64,000 nt of DNA from Mariniflexile jejuense. GTDB lineage: Bacteria; Bacteroidota; Bacteroidia; Flavobacteriales; Flavobacteriaceae. The position numbers and the translations under genes were made by a program. The notes below the pieces were generated by a model. It was not told where the DNA came from. It made no database searches and worked only from the letters and a program-made list of their open reading frames with translations. This document shows, piece by piece, positions 36,227-44,061 of the stretch (position 1 is its first letter; each line of letters starts with the position of its first letter). The stretch is taken from positions 186,001-250,000 of the forward strand of contig NZ_JBHTJI010000022.1 in NCBI RefSeq assembly GCF_042675665.1. Direction: 5' to 3'.

Positions 36227-36787
36227 ATGGTTACAATTACACCAAAAAAAGGCAATTTGTTAATCGCTGAACCTACCATAATTGGCGATATTTCTTTTAA
36301 CCGATCCATTATTTTATTAGCAGATCATTCATCTGAAGGCTCTATAGGTTTCATTCTTAATAAACCTTTAGAATACACTATAAATGATTTAGTGCCAGAG
36401 GTTGAGGCTACTTTTAAGGTTTATAATGGTGGTCCTGTAGAACAAGATAATTTGTATTTTATTCATAAAATACCTGAATTAATACCTAATAGTATCGAAA
36501 TTTCTTTAGGCATTTACTGGGGTGGCGATTTTAATAATGTTGCCGAACTTATAGCCAAAGGTACTATAAGTGAAAACGATATTAAATTCTTTTTAGGCTA
36601 TTCTGGTTGGGATGCTAACCAATTGGAAAATGAATTAAAGTCAAATTCTTGGGTAGTTACTGAAAATATTTACAAAAACAGCATTATTGGAAAAAATTAC
36701 GAAACATTTTGGAAAGAAAAAATGTTAGAGTTTGGTGATGATTATAGTATTTGGAGTAACGCACCAGAAAACCCTAACTATAACTGA
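36227..36787 (+). CDS. YqgE/AlgH family protein
   Basis: The 186-residue protein shows the family pattern: KKGNLLIAEPTIIGDISFNR, GSIGFILNKP, VYNGGPVEQDNLYFIH and LGYSGWDANQLENEL. The structure is known but the role is not (a regulator in Pseudomonas alginate synthesis by name). It often lies close to HU and fmt in Flavobacteriia. Confidence 0.94.
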   Translation: MVTITPKKGNLLIAEPTIIGDISFNRSIILLADHSSEGSIGFILNKPLEYTINDLVPEVEATFKVYNGGPVEQDNLYFIHKIPELIPNSIEISLGIYWGGDFNNVAELIAKGTISENDIKFFLGYSGWDANQLENELKSNSWVVTENIYKNSIIGKNYETFWKEKMLEFGDDYSIWSNAPENPNYN

Positions 36788-36921
36788 AATTTATGCATAA
36801 AAAGAGCTACATCCTCGAGTGAAACGATTTTAGGAAGGAAAATCAGATGTAAACAGACAAGCTATTGCCATAAGATTAGAACTAAAACAGCAATTTTTTA
36901 TAAACTGAGTTGTATAATGTT

Positions 36922-37497
36922 TTATTTTGTCAATTTCAAAATAACTTTTCCATAGTATAAAACTCCCACCGAAATTATTAAGCATAGGAACAAACCTGTT
37001 CTAAACCCTATACCAAACCCTTCTCGAAAGCCTTGAACTACCAGTAACAAAATAATATATACTAAAAAGCCTGTTCCAAATTTTAGCATTCTTTCAAATG
37101 CATTCATTTTTTGAGTTAACAGCACTATAAAAAAAGGAATGAAAAAGCTTAACAATAAAGCTCCAATTCGGCTATTTATATTTGCATTTGAGTCTAAAGT
37201 TAAAAATCCGATAATTAACATCAAAAATAAGTTTAGTAGTACAAGAAAAATCCCGTTAACAATCAAAGAACCAATAAATTCACCTTTGTTTTGTTCAATT
37301 TTATTTATCAAATAATTACTATCAATTTCAAGTACATCACAAATCAAATTTAAGGTATTTCCTCTGGGTTCATTTTTATTGTTTTCAATTCTTTGAATTG
37401 TTCTTAAGTTAACTTTTGATAGTTCAGCTAACTCCTCTTGAGTAAGTCCTTTTGATTTTCGGATTTCGAGAATTTTATTACCAATTGAATTTTTCAT
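36922..37497 (-). CDS. HTH (XRE) regulator fused to a four-helix membrane domain
   Basis: The protein begins MKNSIGNKILEIRKSKGLTQ, followed by EELAELSKVNLRTIQRIENN: an XRE helix-turn-helix in the first 60 residues. Residues from about 75 hold four membrane helices. A longer frame begins at 37560, but the 21 extra residues are outside the HTH fold, so the ATG at 37497 is preferred (191 residues). It would be a membrane-tethered DNA-binding protein. Same two modules as in the separate genes at 8853-9468. Confidence 0.85.
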   Translation of the reverse strand: MKNSIGNKILEIRKSKGLTQEELAELSKVNLRTIQRIENNKNEPRGNTLNLICDVLEIDSNYLINKIEQNKGEFIGSLIVNGIFLVLLNLFLMLIIGFLTLDSNANINSRIGALLLSFFIPFFIVLLTQKMNAFERMLKFGTGFLVYIILLLVVQGFREGFGIGFRTGLFLCLIISVGVLYYGKVILKLTK

Positions 37498-37604
37498 ACA
37501 AATAATTTTTCTCAAATTTATATAATCAGCAAAAGTTTGATAACGGTTTTCCAGTGACATTTTTACGACATTTTACTTTGTCATTTAAATGTCTTGGGGT
37601 TTGT

Positions 37605-38456
37605 TTAATGTTGTACACTTAAACGTAACTTCACATTTAGTTTTTGCAGAATTGTTTTAGAAACTTCACTTTTAAACTCTTTTTTTCGGTATTTTGTTAT
37701 TGGTTGAATACCTATAATAACATTTGTTATAAAAATTTCATCGGCTTTTTGTAGTTCGAAAGGCGATACAGATTCTTCAATTAATTCATATTCTGTAAGT
37801 GGTTTTAAAACTTCAATAATTTGTTTACGCATCACACCTTTTAAACAACCATCACTTATTGGAGGTGTTTTTATAGTATTACCCTTAACAACAAAAATGT
37901 TACCGTTCAAGGCTTCAACAACTTGTTTATCTGTATTTAAAATAAAACAATTATTCAAATTATTTTCCTTTGCATAAATACTTCCAACAACATTAAGTAT
38001 CTTATTATTTGTTTTTAAGGTTGATATTAAACTTGGTGACACATAATGATCTTTAAACAAATCAACTTCATAAAAACCATCTTGAAACACATAAAAATCA
38101 TCTTCAATTTGTTTTACTGAAATTACAAAACTAACATCATTGGTGGTTGGTAAATACAAACCACCTTCATTTCTATGAACTACTAATTTCACTCTTGAAG
38201 AAACATTCGTCATTGAATTTGCTTTCAATGTTTTTTGAATTTCTTCTTCTAGAAATTCCATAGTAAAATTCATAGGGATTTCCATACGCAAAATTCGCAT
38301 AGAAGCCATTAACCTAAAATAATGATCTTCCCAAAACAATAATTTTCCATGTGATGCTTTTATGGTTTCAAAAAGCGCATCGCCATAAGCATAACCTCTA
38401 TTTTGAATGGATATTAATTGATTTTTATCTGTAATAGTTCCGTTAAAATTAGTCAT
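37605..38456 (-). CDS. Class IV (branched-chain/aminodeoxychorismate lyase-like) PLP aminotransferase
   Basis: The 283-residue protein has the class IV fold: GYAYGDALFETIKA near residue 20-33 with FWEDHYFRL, the PLP lysine in ISTLKTNNKI (about residue 147) and the phosphate loop ALNGNIFVVKGN then GCLKGVMRKQIIEV. It could be IlvE-, Dat- or PabC-like; the length and missing substrate loops fit PabC-like best but cannot settle it. A terminator-like hairpin lies in its leader. Confidence 0.87.
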   Translation of the reverse strand: MTNFNGTITDKNQLISIQNRGYAYGDALFETIKASHGKLLFWEDHYFRLMASMRILRMEIPMNFTMEFLEEEIQKTLKANSMTNVSSRVKLVVHRNEGGLYLPTTNDVSFVISVKQIEDDFYVFQDGFYEVDLFKDHYVSPSLISTLKTNNKILNVVGSIYAKENNLNNCFILNTDKQVVEALNGNIFVVKGNTIKTPPISDGCLKGVMRKQIIEVLKPLTEYELIEESVSPFELQKADEIFITNVIIGIQPITKYRKKEFKSEVSKTILQKLNVKLRLSVQH

Positions 38457-38491
38457 AAAAAATCCCGTTCACTTTAATTTTGAAAACGGGA
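38457..38491 (-). terminator. Terminator overlapping the aminotransferase leader
   Basis: On the minus strand TCCCGTT (38491-38485) pairs with AACGGGA (38469-38463) and a T6 run (38462-38457) ends right at the ATG of the aminotransferase. It would stop read-through from the START-like gene. Confidence 0.65.
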
Positions 38492-38499
38492 CAAATATA
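38492..38499 (-). promoter_or_regulatory. Putative -7 promoter element of the aminotransferase gene
   Basis: TATATTTG on the minus strand, immediately upstream of the hairpin. RNA from here would begin inside the left arm of the hairpin, so it should escape the terminator. Confidence 0.45.
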
Positions 38500-38521
38500 A
38501 TTTAAATATATTATTTTAGAA

Positions 38522-38911
38522 TTAAGCTGAACCCAATACTTGCTTTAAACTAGAAATTTGATTTTCCCAGAGCATTTTAGATTCTTCAACTTCATCTTCT
38601 TCAGCAAAATCAGTGATTATTAATGAAACATCTTTCGTTATTTCATCAACTTGAATTTTAATTTCAAAATAAGATGTTTGATCTTCATCATCATTTACCC
38701 ATCTAAATTTAATACGTTCTCCTGTTTTTTTGCTTATCAATTTTGCTTTTTCTTCACTGTCATCCCAAATAAAAGTAAAAAATTCACCTCTGGAATTAAC
38801 ATTATCTGAAAACCACTCCGATAAACCTGATGGTGTTGAGATATATTGATATATTAATTGCGGTGATGCTTGTATAGTGAATTCTATTTCAAATTTGATT
38901 TTTTCGTCCAT
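38522..38911 (-). CDS. START-like domain protein (SRPBCC fold)
   Basis: The 129-residue protein is a Bacteroidota START-like domain: FEIEFTIQASPQLIYQYIST at the N-terminus, LSEWFSDNV, and the C-terminal helix with ESKMLWENQISSLKQVLGS. It has the AHSA1/SRPBCC helix-grip shape, binding hydrophobic ligands; the ligand is unknown. Confidence 0.9.
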   Translation of the reverse strand: MDEKIKFEIEFTIQASPQLIYQYISTPSGLSEWFSDNVNSRGEFFTFIWDDSEEKAKLISKKTGERIKFRWVNDDEDQTSYFEIKIQVDEITKDVSLIITDFAEEDEVEESKMLWENQISSLKQVLGSA

Positions 38912-38998
38912 AAGTACTGTAAAAATTTTAAGTACCCAATATATACATTAATTGATAAGTAGAGCAATAAATTTTATAAATAATTTACACAAGTTATG

Positions 38999-39029
38999 TT
39001 TGCAAACAACAATAATGTTTTTATATTTG
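38999..39029 (+). promoter_or_regulatory. Promoter of tRNA-Met
   Basis: TTTG (38999-39002), 19 bases, TATATTTG (39022-39029): a perfect Bacteroidota promoter. The mature tRNA begins 14 bases after the -7 box. Confidence 0.75.
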
Positions 39030-39042
39030 CAGCCTTAAATTA

Positions 39043-39116
39043 GGCGAGGTAGCTCAGTTGGTTAGAGCGTCGGATTCATAACCCGGAGGTCGGGGGATCG
39101 TGCCCCCCTCTCGCTA
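39043..39116 (+). tRNA. tRNA-Met (CAT anticodon)
   Basis: A 74-base cloverleaf: acceptor GGCGAGG with TCTCGCT, D arm GCTC...GAGC, anticodon loop TTCATAA, T stem GGGGG/CCCCC, discriminator A, no encoded CCA. The elongator type fits best because the acceptor pairs through base 1 (G.T). Odd points: A31 faces C39 and the T loop reads ATCGTGC in place of TTCGAnC. A bidirectional terminator follows. Confidence 0.93.
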
Positions 39117-39120
39117 CAAA

Positions 39121-39154
39121 TAAAAACCCCAAGATTTTTATCTTGGGGTTTTTA
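39121..39154. terminator. Bidirectional terminator of tRNA-Met and galT
   Basis: A 13-base perfect stem, AAAAACCCCAAGA (39122-39134) with TCTTGGGGTTTTT (39141-39153), loop TTTTTA, with A- and T-runs on either side, between the convergent tRNA and galT. Confidence 0.9.
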
Positions 39155-39180
39155 TTTTAAATATTTTCTTAATAAGAAAA

Positions 39181-40200
39181 TTATATTAACTCCTTTAATT
39201 GCTGTGCTGCAATTTCTGCTGTAATATCACGCTGTGGAGACCCAAACATTTCATAACCCACCATAAACTTTTTAACCGTTGCACTACGTAATAATGGTGG
39301 ATAAAAACTCATGTGCCAATGCCAATGGGTATTAGCTTCATCGTTTGTTGGTGCTTGATGAATACCACTTGAATATGGAAATGAGGTGTTAAACAATTTA
39401 TCGTAAGCCTTGGTTAATACTGAAATAGCTTCGGCAAAACCTATTGTTTCTTGTTCGTTCATTCCAAGAATATCTTTTTGATGTTTTTTTGGTGCTATCA
39501 TCGCCTCAAATGGCCATATTGCCCAAAAAGGTATTAATACTACAAAACTATCATTCTCAAAAATAATGCGTTCTTGCTTTTCTAATTCTTGTTTTAAATA
39601 ATCGCCTAATAAACTTGTTTTATTTTTATTGAAAAAGTTTATTTGATGTATATCTTTCTTTTCAACTTCATTTGGCAACGTAGATTGACTCCATATTTGA
39701 CCATGTGGATGTGGATTACTACAGCCCATTACAGCACCTTTGTTTTCAAATATTTGAACATAGTTTATAGCACTGTTTTTACCAATAGTTTTGTATTCAC
39801 TTTGCCATGTTTCAACTACTTTTTGTATACTAGCAACGTTCATGTCTGCCAAACTTTTAGAATGGTCTGGACTAAAACAAATTACTTTACAAATACCCGT
39901 TTCGCTTTGCGCTTGTAACAAACCATCATTTACTTGAAACGATTTTGAATCTTTTTGAAGTGCTGCAAAATCGTTTGTAAACACAAAGGCATTTTTATAA
40001 TCTGGGTTTACTTCGCCATTTATTCTGGTATTTCCGGCACATAAATAGCAGTTTACATCATATGATGGTCTTACCTCATTTGATACTGTTTCATTTTGTC
40101 CTTGCCATGGGCGTTTTGCGCGATGTGGCGACACCAAAACCCATTCGCCTGTTAGTATATTATAGCGTTTATGTGAATAATCCTGTATATCGGTAGTCAT
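39181..40200 (-). CDS. galT: Galactose-1-phosphate uridylyltransferase
   Basis: A 339-residue protein from ATG 40200. The frame is open to 40272 but the upstream part runs over the galK end and is not conserved in type. NPHPHGQIWSQ holds the HPH nucleophile motif, CYLCAGNTRINGEVNPDY is the zinc/substrate region, and THWHWHMSFYPPLLRS the second His set. It exchanges UMP between UDP-glucose and galactose 1-phosphate. It follows galK in a two-gene unit. Confidence 0.95.
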   Translation of the reverse strand: MTTDIQDYSHKRYNILTGEWVLVSPHRAKRPWQGQNETVSNEVRPSYDVNCYLCAGNTRINGEVNPDYKNAFVFTNDFAALQKDSKSFQVNDGLLQAQSETGICKVICFSPDHSKSLADMNVASIQKVVETWQSEYKTIGKNSAINYVQIFENKGAVMGCSNPHPHGQIWSQSTLPNEVEKKDIHQINFFNKNKTSLLGDYLKQELEKQERIIFENDSFVVLIPFWAIWPFEAMIAPKKHQKDILGMNEQETIGFAEAISVLTKAYDKLFNTSFPYSSGIHQAPTNDEANTHWHWHMSFYPPLLRSATVKKFMVGYEMFGSPQRDITAEIAAQQLKELI

Positions 40201-40220
40201 TTTTTTGCTTTGAAGTTTTC

Positions 40221-41369
40221 TTATGAAATTATATGCGTACCATTTGATAGTGCTACTGCATATACCGAACAATCTTTATTAAATCTGTTTTTGTATGCTT
40301 TTGAAGCCTCGGTTGTAAACGTTTTTGAATACAATTTTGGAACTAAATTTATTGTGCAACCGCCAAAGCCTCCACCCATCATTCTTGCTCCTAACACGTG
40401 TGAAGATTTTTTTGCTAATTCTACTAAAAAGTCTAGCTCTTCACAACTTACTTTATATTGATTTTGTAAACCATCATGCGATGCATAAATTAAATTACCT
40501 AACGTTTTTAAGTCACCTAATTCCATTGCTTTTGAAGCTTCAACTACACGCTTATTTTCTTGAATTACATACAACGCCTTTTGATAGTTTTCTGGTGTTA
40601 CTTTATCTTTAATACCTTCTAAATCATATTCTGTAGCATCGCGTAATGCTTTCACTTTCAACATATCGGCTATAGATTCGCAAACGGAACGCCTATCATT
40701 ATAAGCACTATCAGATAAACTATGCTTTACGTTTGTGTTTATTAAAATAAGTTCGTAATCTTTAAAATCAATTTCAAATGGTTTCGATTTCACGGTTCTG
40801 CAATCTAGTAACAATGCATTATTTTCTATACCAAACATGCTGGCATACTGGTCCATAATACCACATTTCACACCCACATAATTATGCTCTGCTTTTTGTG
40901 AAATTAAAATCATTTCTTCTTTTGAAAGCCCTAAATTGAACAATTCATTCAACCCAAAAACCACACTATTTTCTAGTGCCGCAGAAGAAGACATGCCTGC
41001 ACCACCTGGGATATCGCCACCAAAAGCAATATTAAAATTTCCAATAACTTTACTTCTATTTTGAAGTTCTGAAACTACACCAAATACATAATTTTCCCAA
41101 CTTCCTTCATGCGATGGCTTTAAAGTATTTAATGAAAAACTTACTTCCTCATCTTTATCAACAGCATAGGCTTTTGATTCGTTTGAATTACTTTTACCAA
41201 TAGCTGCTACAATACCTTTATTTACGGCTGCTGGAAACACAAAACCATCATTATAATCGGTATGTTCACCTATAATATTAATTCTTCCTGGTGAAAAAAT
41301 CATTAAAGGTTCTGCTGTGTAAGTACTAGTAAAATGTGATTTTATTCGGTTAATTAATTCTAAATTCAT
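40221..41369 (-). CDS. galK: Galactokinase
   Basis: The 382-residue GHMP kinase begins with the GalK signature FSPGRINIIGEHTDYNDGFV (about residues 25-44), has the ATP loop IPGGAGMSSSAALE and the C-terminal GARMMGGGFGGCTINLV. It phosphorylates alpha-galactose at O1. With galT it makes the Leloir pathway; galE and galM are not in the window. A TAATTTTG element at 41405-41412 offers it its own promoter. Confidence 0.96.
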   Translation of the reverse strand: MNLELINRIKSHFTSTYTAEPLMIFSPGRINIIGEHTDYNDGFVFPAAVNKGIVAAIGKSNSNESKAYAVDKDEEVSFSLNTLKPSHEGSWENYVFGVVSELQNRSKVIGNFNIAFGGDIPGGAGMSSSAALENSVVFGLNELFNLGLSKEEMILISQKAEHNYVGVKCGIMDQYASMFGIENNALLLDCRTVKSKPFEIDFKDYELILINTNVKHSLSDSAYNDRRSVCESIADMLKVKALRDATEYDLEGIKDKVTPENYQKALYVIQENKRVVEASKAMELGDLKTLGNLIYASHDGLQNQYKVSCEELDFLVELAKKSSHVLGARMMGGGFGGCTINLVPKLYSKTFTTEASKAYKNRFNKDCSVYAVALSNGTHIIS

Positions 41370-41404
41370 GTTGCGTGAAGTGTAAAATAGTATTTATAAG
41401 CTAA

Positions 41405-41412
41405 CAAAATTA
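41405..41412 (-). promoter_or_regulatory. Putative -7 promoter element of galK-galT
   Basis: TAATTTTG on the minus strand, 35 bases before the galK ATG at 41369. The -33 position is weak. Confidence 0.4.
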
Positions 41413-41548
41413 ACAATTAAAATGCTTTAAATAAAGTGATAAAAAAGTTTTACGAAAAATGAAATAAGGTTGTTAATAGCCATTGCTGAAAGTGCAATGA
41501 ATACCTATAAAACCTAAATTAGATTTAACAATTCTTAGCTTAAATTTT

Positions 41549-43975
41549 TTAGTTACTTGTGGAAACAACTAGCTTTTCGGTTTTTAAACCCTTGCCAGAA
41601 ACTGTTAATTCCATAGTTCCTGCTTTGGTTTTAGATTGTACTAATACTACCAATTTGCCGCTAAACAATTTCATGGTTGGTAAATGAAATAATTCTAAAG
41701 AGGTGGCGTCACCGTTACAAGCCGCTTTATAAACACCTTCACCTTTTACACTAAATTTTAATTGATTTGTTGCAGTTGGACATGGAATTCCGTCTTTATC
41801 AACAACCGAAACAGTTATGTATGACAAATCTTTTCCATCTGCTTTAATAGTACTTCTATCTGCCTCTAAAACTATACGATGTGGCTTGCCTGCTGTTTTA
41901 ATTTCTTCTTCAGCAACTGGCTTCCCTTCATTATCAAAAGCTACAACTTTTACAGTACCAGGTTGGTATTTTACATCCATCCACATTAAACGGTAACGGT
42001 TTTGTGGTGTTGCATTGTTCTTTTTTTGAATACCCATGCTTTTTCCGTTAATAAAAAGTTCTGCACTATCGTAATTTGTATAAACGAAAACGGGCGTGGT
42101 TTCACCTTCGCGTCCTTCCCAATTCCAGTTTGGTAAAATGTGAAGTGTTTCATCTTTTGTATTCCATCTACTTCTGTATAAATAAAAGCGATCTTTTGGA
42201 AGTCCTGCCAAATCTGAAATTCCAAAATAAGAACTACGCGATGGCCACTTTTCATCATAAGGTGTTGGTTCGCCTAAATAATCAAATCCTGTCCAAACAA
42301 ACTCACCAATTACCCAAGGTTTATCATCTTGTAAAACAAAATCTTCATCAGGTACGTTAGACCAACTACAGGCTTCTAAATCATACGATGAACTTTGAAA
42401 ATCATCATATTGTTTGTTCTTTTCTTGAACAACAGGAAACTTATAAATACCACGAGAACTAACCGTTGAAGCTGTTTCAGAACCTAAAATAAAGCCTTGC
42501 GGAAATTTATTAAAAGCTTCATCGTATAAATGAACACGATAATTTAACCCAGGAATATCCAACAACGCTCCAAAACCCGATTCCATTACCGCTTTTACTT
42601 GATCCATACCAACGGTTACAGGACGTGTTGGATCTTCTCTATGGAAAATATCTTGCAACCATTTAGCGCGCTTTACACCAGCTTCTCCCCATTGGTCTGG
42701 AACTTCATTACCCGAACTCCACATAACAATTGATGGATGATTTCTAGTAGCATGTACCAAATTAACGATGTCTTTTTCAGCATATTCATCAAAAAAACGA
42801 TGATAACCATTTTCTACTTTAGGTTTTTTCCACTCATCAAAACTTTCGGCTAAAAACAAAAATCCCATTTCATCGCATAATTCCAACTGTTCAAAAGAAG
42901 GCATATTGTGCGAACTACGAATAGCATTACAGCCCATATCTTTTAAAATAGTTAACTGCCTGCGTAAAGCCGCTTTATTTACGGCTGCACCCAAAGGTCC
43001 TAAATCGTGATGTAAGCAAACGCCTTTAAACTTGGTGACATTTCCATTTAAACTAAAGCCTTTATTGGCTTCATACTTTATATCTCGAATACCAAAACGA
43101 GTTGAAACTTCGTCTCTTAATTGACTATCAACAAATAATTGTGATACTGCGGTGTATAAATATGGGGTTTCTGGACTCCATAACTTTGGTTTGTCAACTT
43201 TTATATTTTGATCGAATTCATTTCCAAAAGATAATGATGATTCTAGTGTAGTTACTTTATTTCCTTCTGCATCAAAAATAGTAGTAATTAATCGTGAATT
43301 AGGAACTGAAACTTTGGTTTTTACATTCACTTTTGCTTCATTACTAGTAACAAAAGGTGTTGTTATAAAAGTTCCCCATTGGTTAATGCTTTCTTTATTT
43401 TTAACTATTAAACTAACTTTTCTGTACAATCCAGCTCCAGGATACCAACGCGAAGCGAATGCTTCATTAGTTAATTGTACTGCCAATGTATTTTCGCCTT
43501 CTTGTATAACTTCTGAAACATCAAAATAAAAGTAACTGTAGCCATACGCCCACTCGCCTATTTTTTTGCCATTTAAATATACTTGAGGCTCGCTCATAGC
43601 GCCTTCAAAAAGCAATATTATTTTTTTATTTTTTGAATTTTTAGGTAACGTGAATTTGTTTCGATACCAAGCAGTACCTATATGAGGTAGCGAACCTGTT
43701 CTTCCTGTTTTTTCTGAAGCTACTTTTTCGCCGTTTTGTGTAATGGCAACAACTTGTTTGTCTATGTCTTTATCAAAAGGTCCTTTTATTGCCCAATCGT
43801 GCGGCACAGTTACAGTTTCCCATTTTGAATCGTTAAAATTAACTTGAAACGCATTTTCAATAGCGCCTTTATGGAATTTCCAATTGGCATCTAAATCTTT
43901 AACTTCTCTTACTTGGGAAAAAAATGCTTGCGTGAATATTAAAAATACAATTAGAATACGGCTAAATTTCATCAT
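41549..43975 (-). CDS. Glycoside hydrolase family 2 beta-galactosidase-like enzyme
   Basis: An 808-residue protein with a signal peptide (cleaved near FFSQ, residue 20), sugar-binding jelly-roll (WYRNKFTLP), Ig-like domain and TIM barrel. The acid/base is Glu424 in WSSGNEVPDQWG; the nucleophile is probably Glu500 in ILGSETAST. The C-terminal part holds DUF4982 and Ig-like invasin-type modules. Predicted periplasmic exo-beta-galactosidase. Its position before galK-galT and after the GH53 galactanase fits release of galactose from galacto-oligosaccharides. Confidence 0.9.
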   Translation of the reverse strand: MMKFSRILIVFLIFTQAFFSQVREVKDLDANWKFHKGAIENAFQVNFNDSKWETVTVPHDWAIKGPFDKDIDKQVVAITQNGEKVASEKTGRTGSLPHIGTAWYRNKFTLPKNSKNKKIILLFEGAMSEPQVYLNGKKIGEWAYGYSYFYFDVSEVIQEGENTLAVQLTNEAFASRWYPGAGLYRKVSLIVKNKESINQWGTFITTPFVTSNEAKVNVKTKVSVPNSRLITTIFDAEGNKVTTLESSLSFGNEFDQNIKVDKPKLWSPETPYLYTAVSQLFVDSQLRDEVSTRFGIRDIKYEANKGFSLNGNVTKFKGVCLHHDLGPLGAAVNKAALRRQLTILKDMGCNAIRSSHNMPSFEQLELCDEMGFLFLAESFDEWKKPKVENGYHRFFDEYAEKDIVNLVHATRNHPSIVMWSSGNEVPDQWGEAGVKRAKWLQDIFHREDPTRPVTVGMDQVKAVMESGFGALLDIPGLNYRVHLYDEAFNKFPQGFILGSETASTVSSRGIYKFPVVQEKNKQYDDFQSSSYDLEACSWSNVPDEDFVLQDDKPWVIGEFVWTGFDYLGEPTPYDEKWPSRSSYFGISDLAGLPKDRFYLYRSRWNTKDETLHILPNWNWEGREGETTPVFVYTNYDSAELFINGKSMGIQKKNNATPQNRYRLMWMDVKYQPGTVKVVAFDNEGKPVAEEEIKTAGKPHRIVLEADRSTIKADGKDLSYITVSVVDKDGIPCPTATNQLKFSVKGEGVYKAACNGDATSLELFHLPTMKLFSGKLVVLVQSKTKAGTMELTVSGKGLKTEKLVVSTSN

Positions 43976-44061
43976 TTAAAATCTATAAGATTATTTATTT
44001 TTTTGAATTTTTAAAGTAACTAAATTATACTTAATACTCGCTAATTTTAAAATATTTTCTT

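Noticed and set aside
39043..39160. tRNA-Met as an attachment site of an integrated element
   Set aside because: No integrase gene and no direct repeat of the tRNA 3' end are seen in the window.
41481..41499. CATTGC/GCAATG hairpin as a terminator of the GH2 gene
   Set aside because: Only six base pairs and no T-run on either strand.
43976..44061. Inverted repeat AATCT/AGATT before the GH2 gene as an operator
   Set aside because: Five-base arms in AT-rich DNA are expected by chance.
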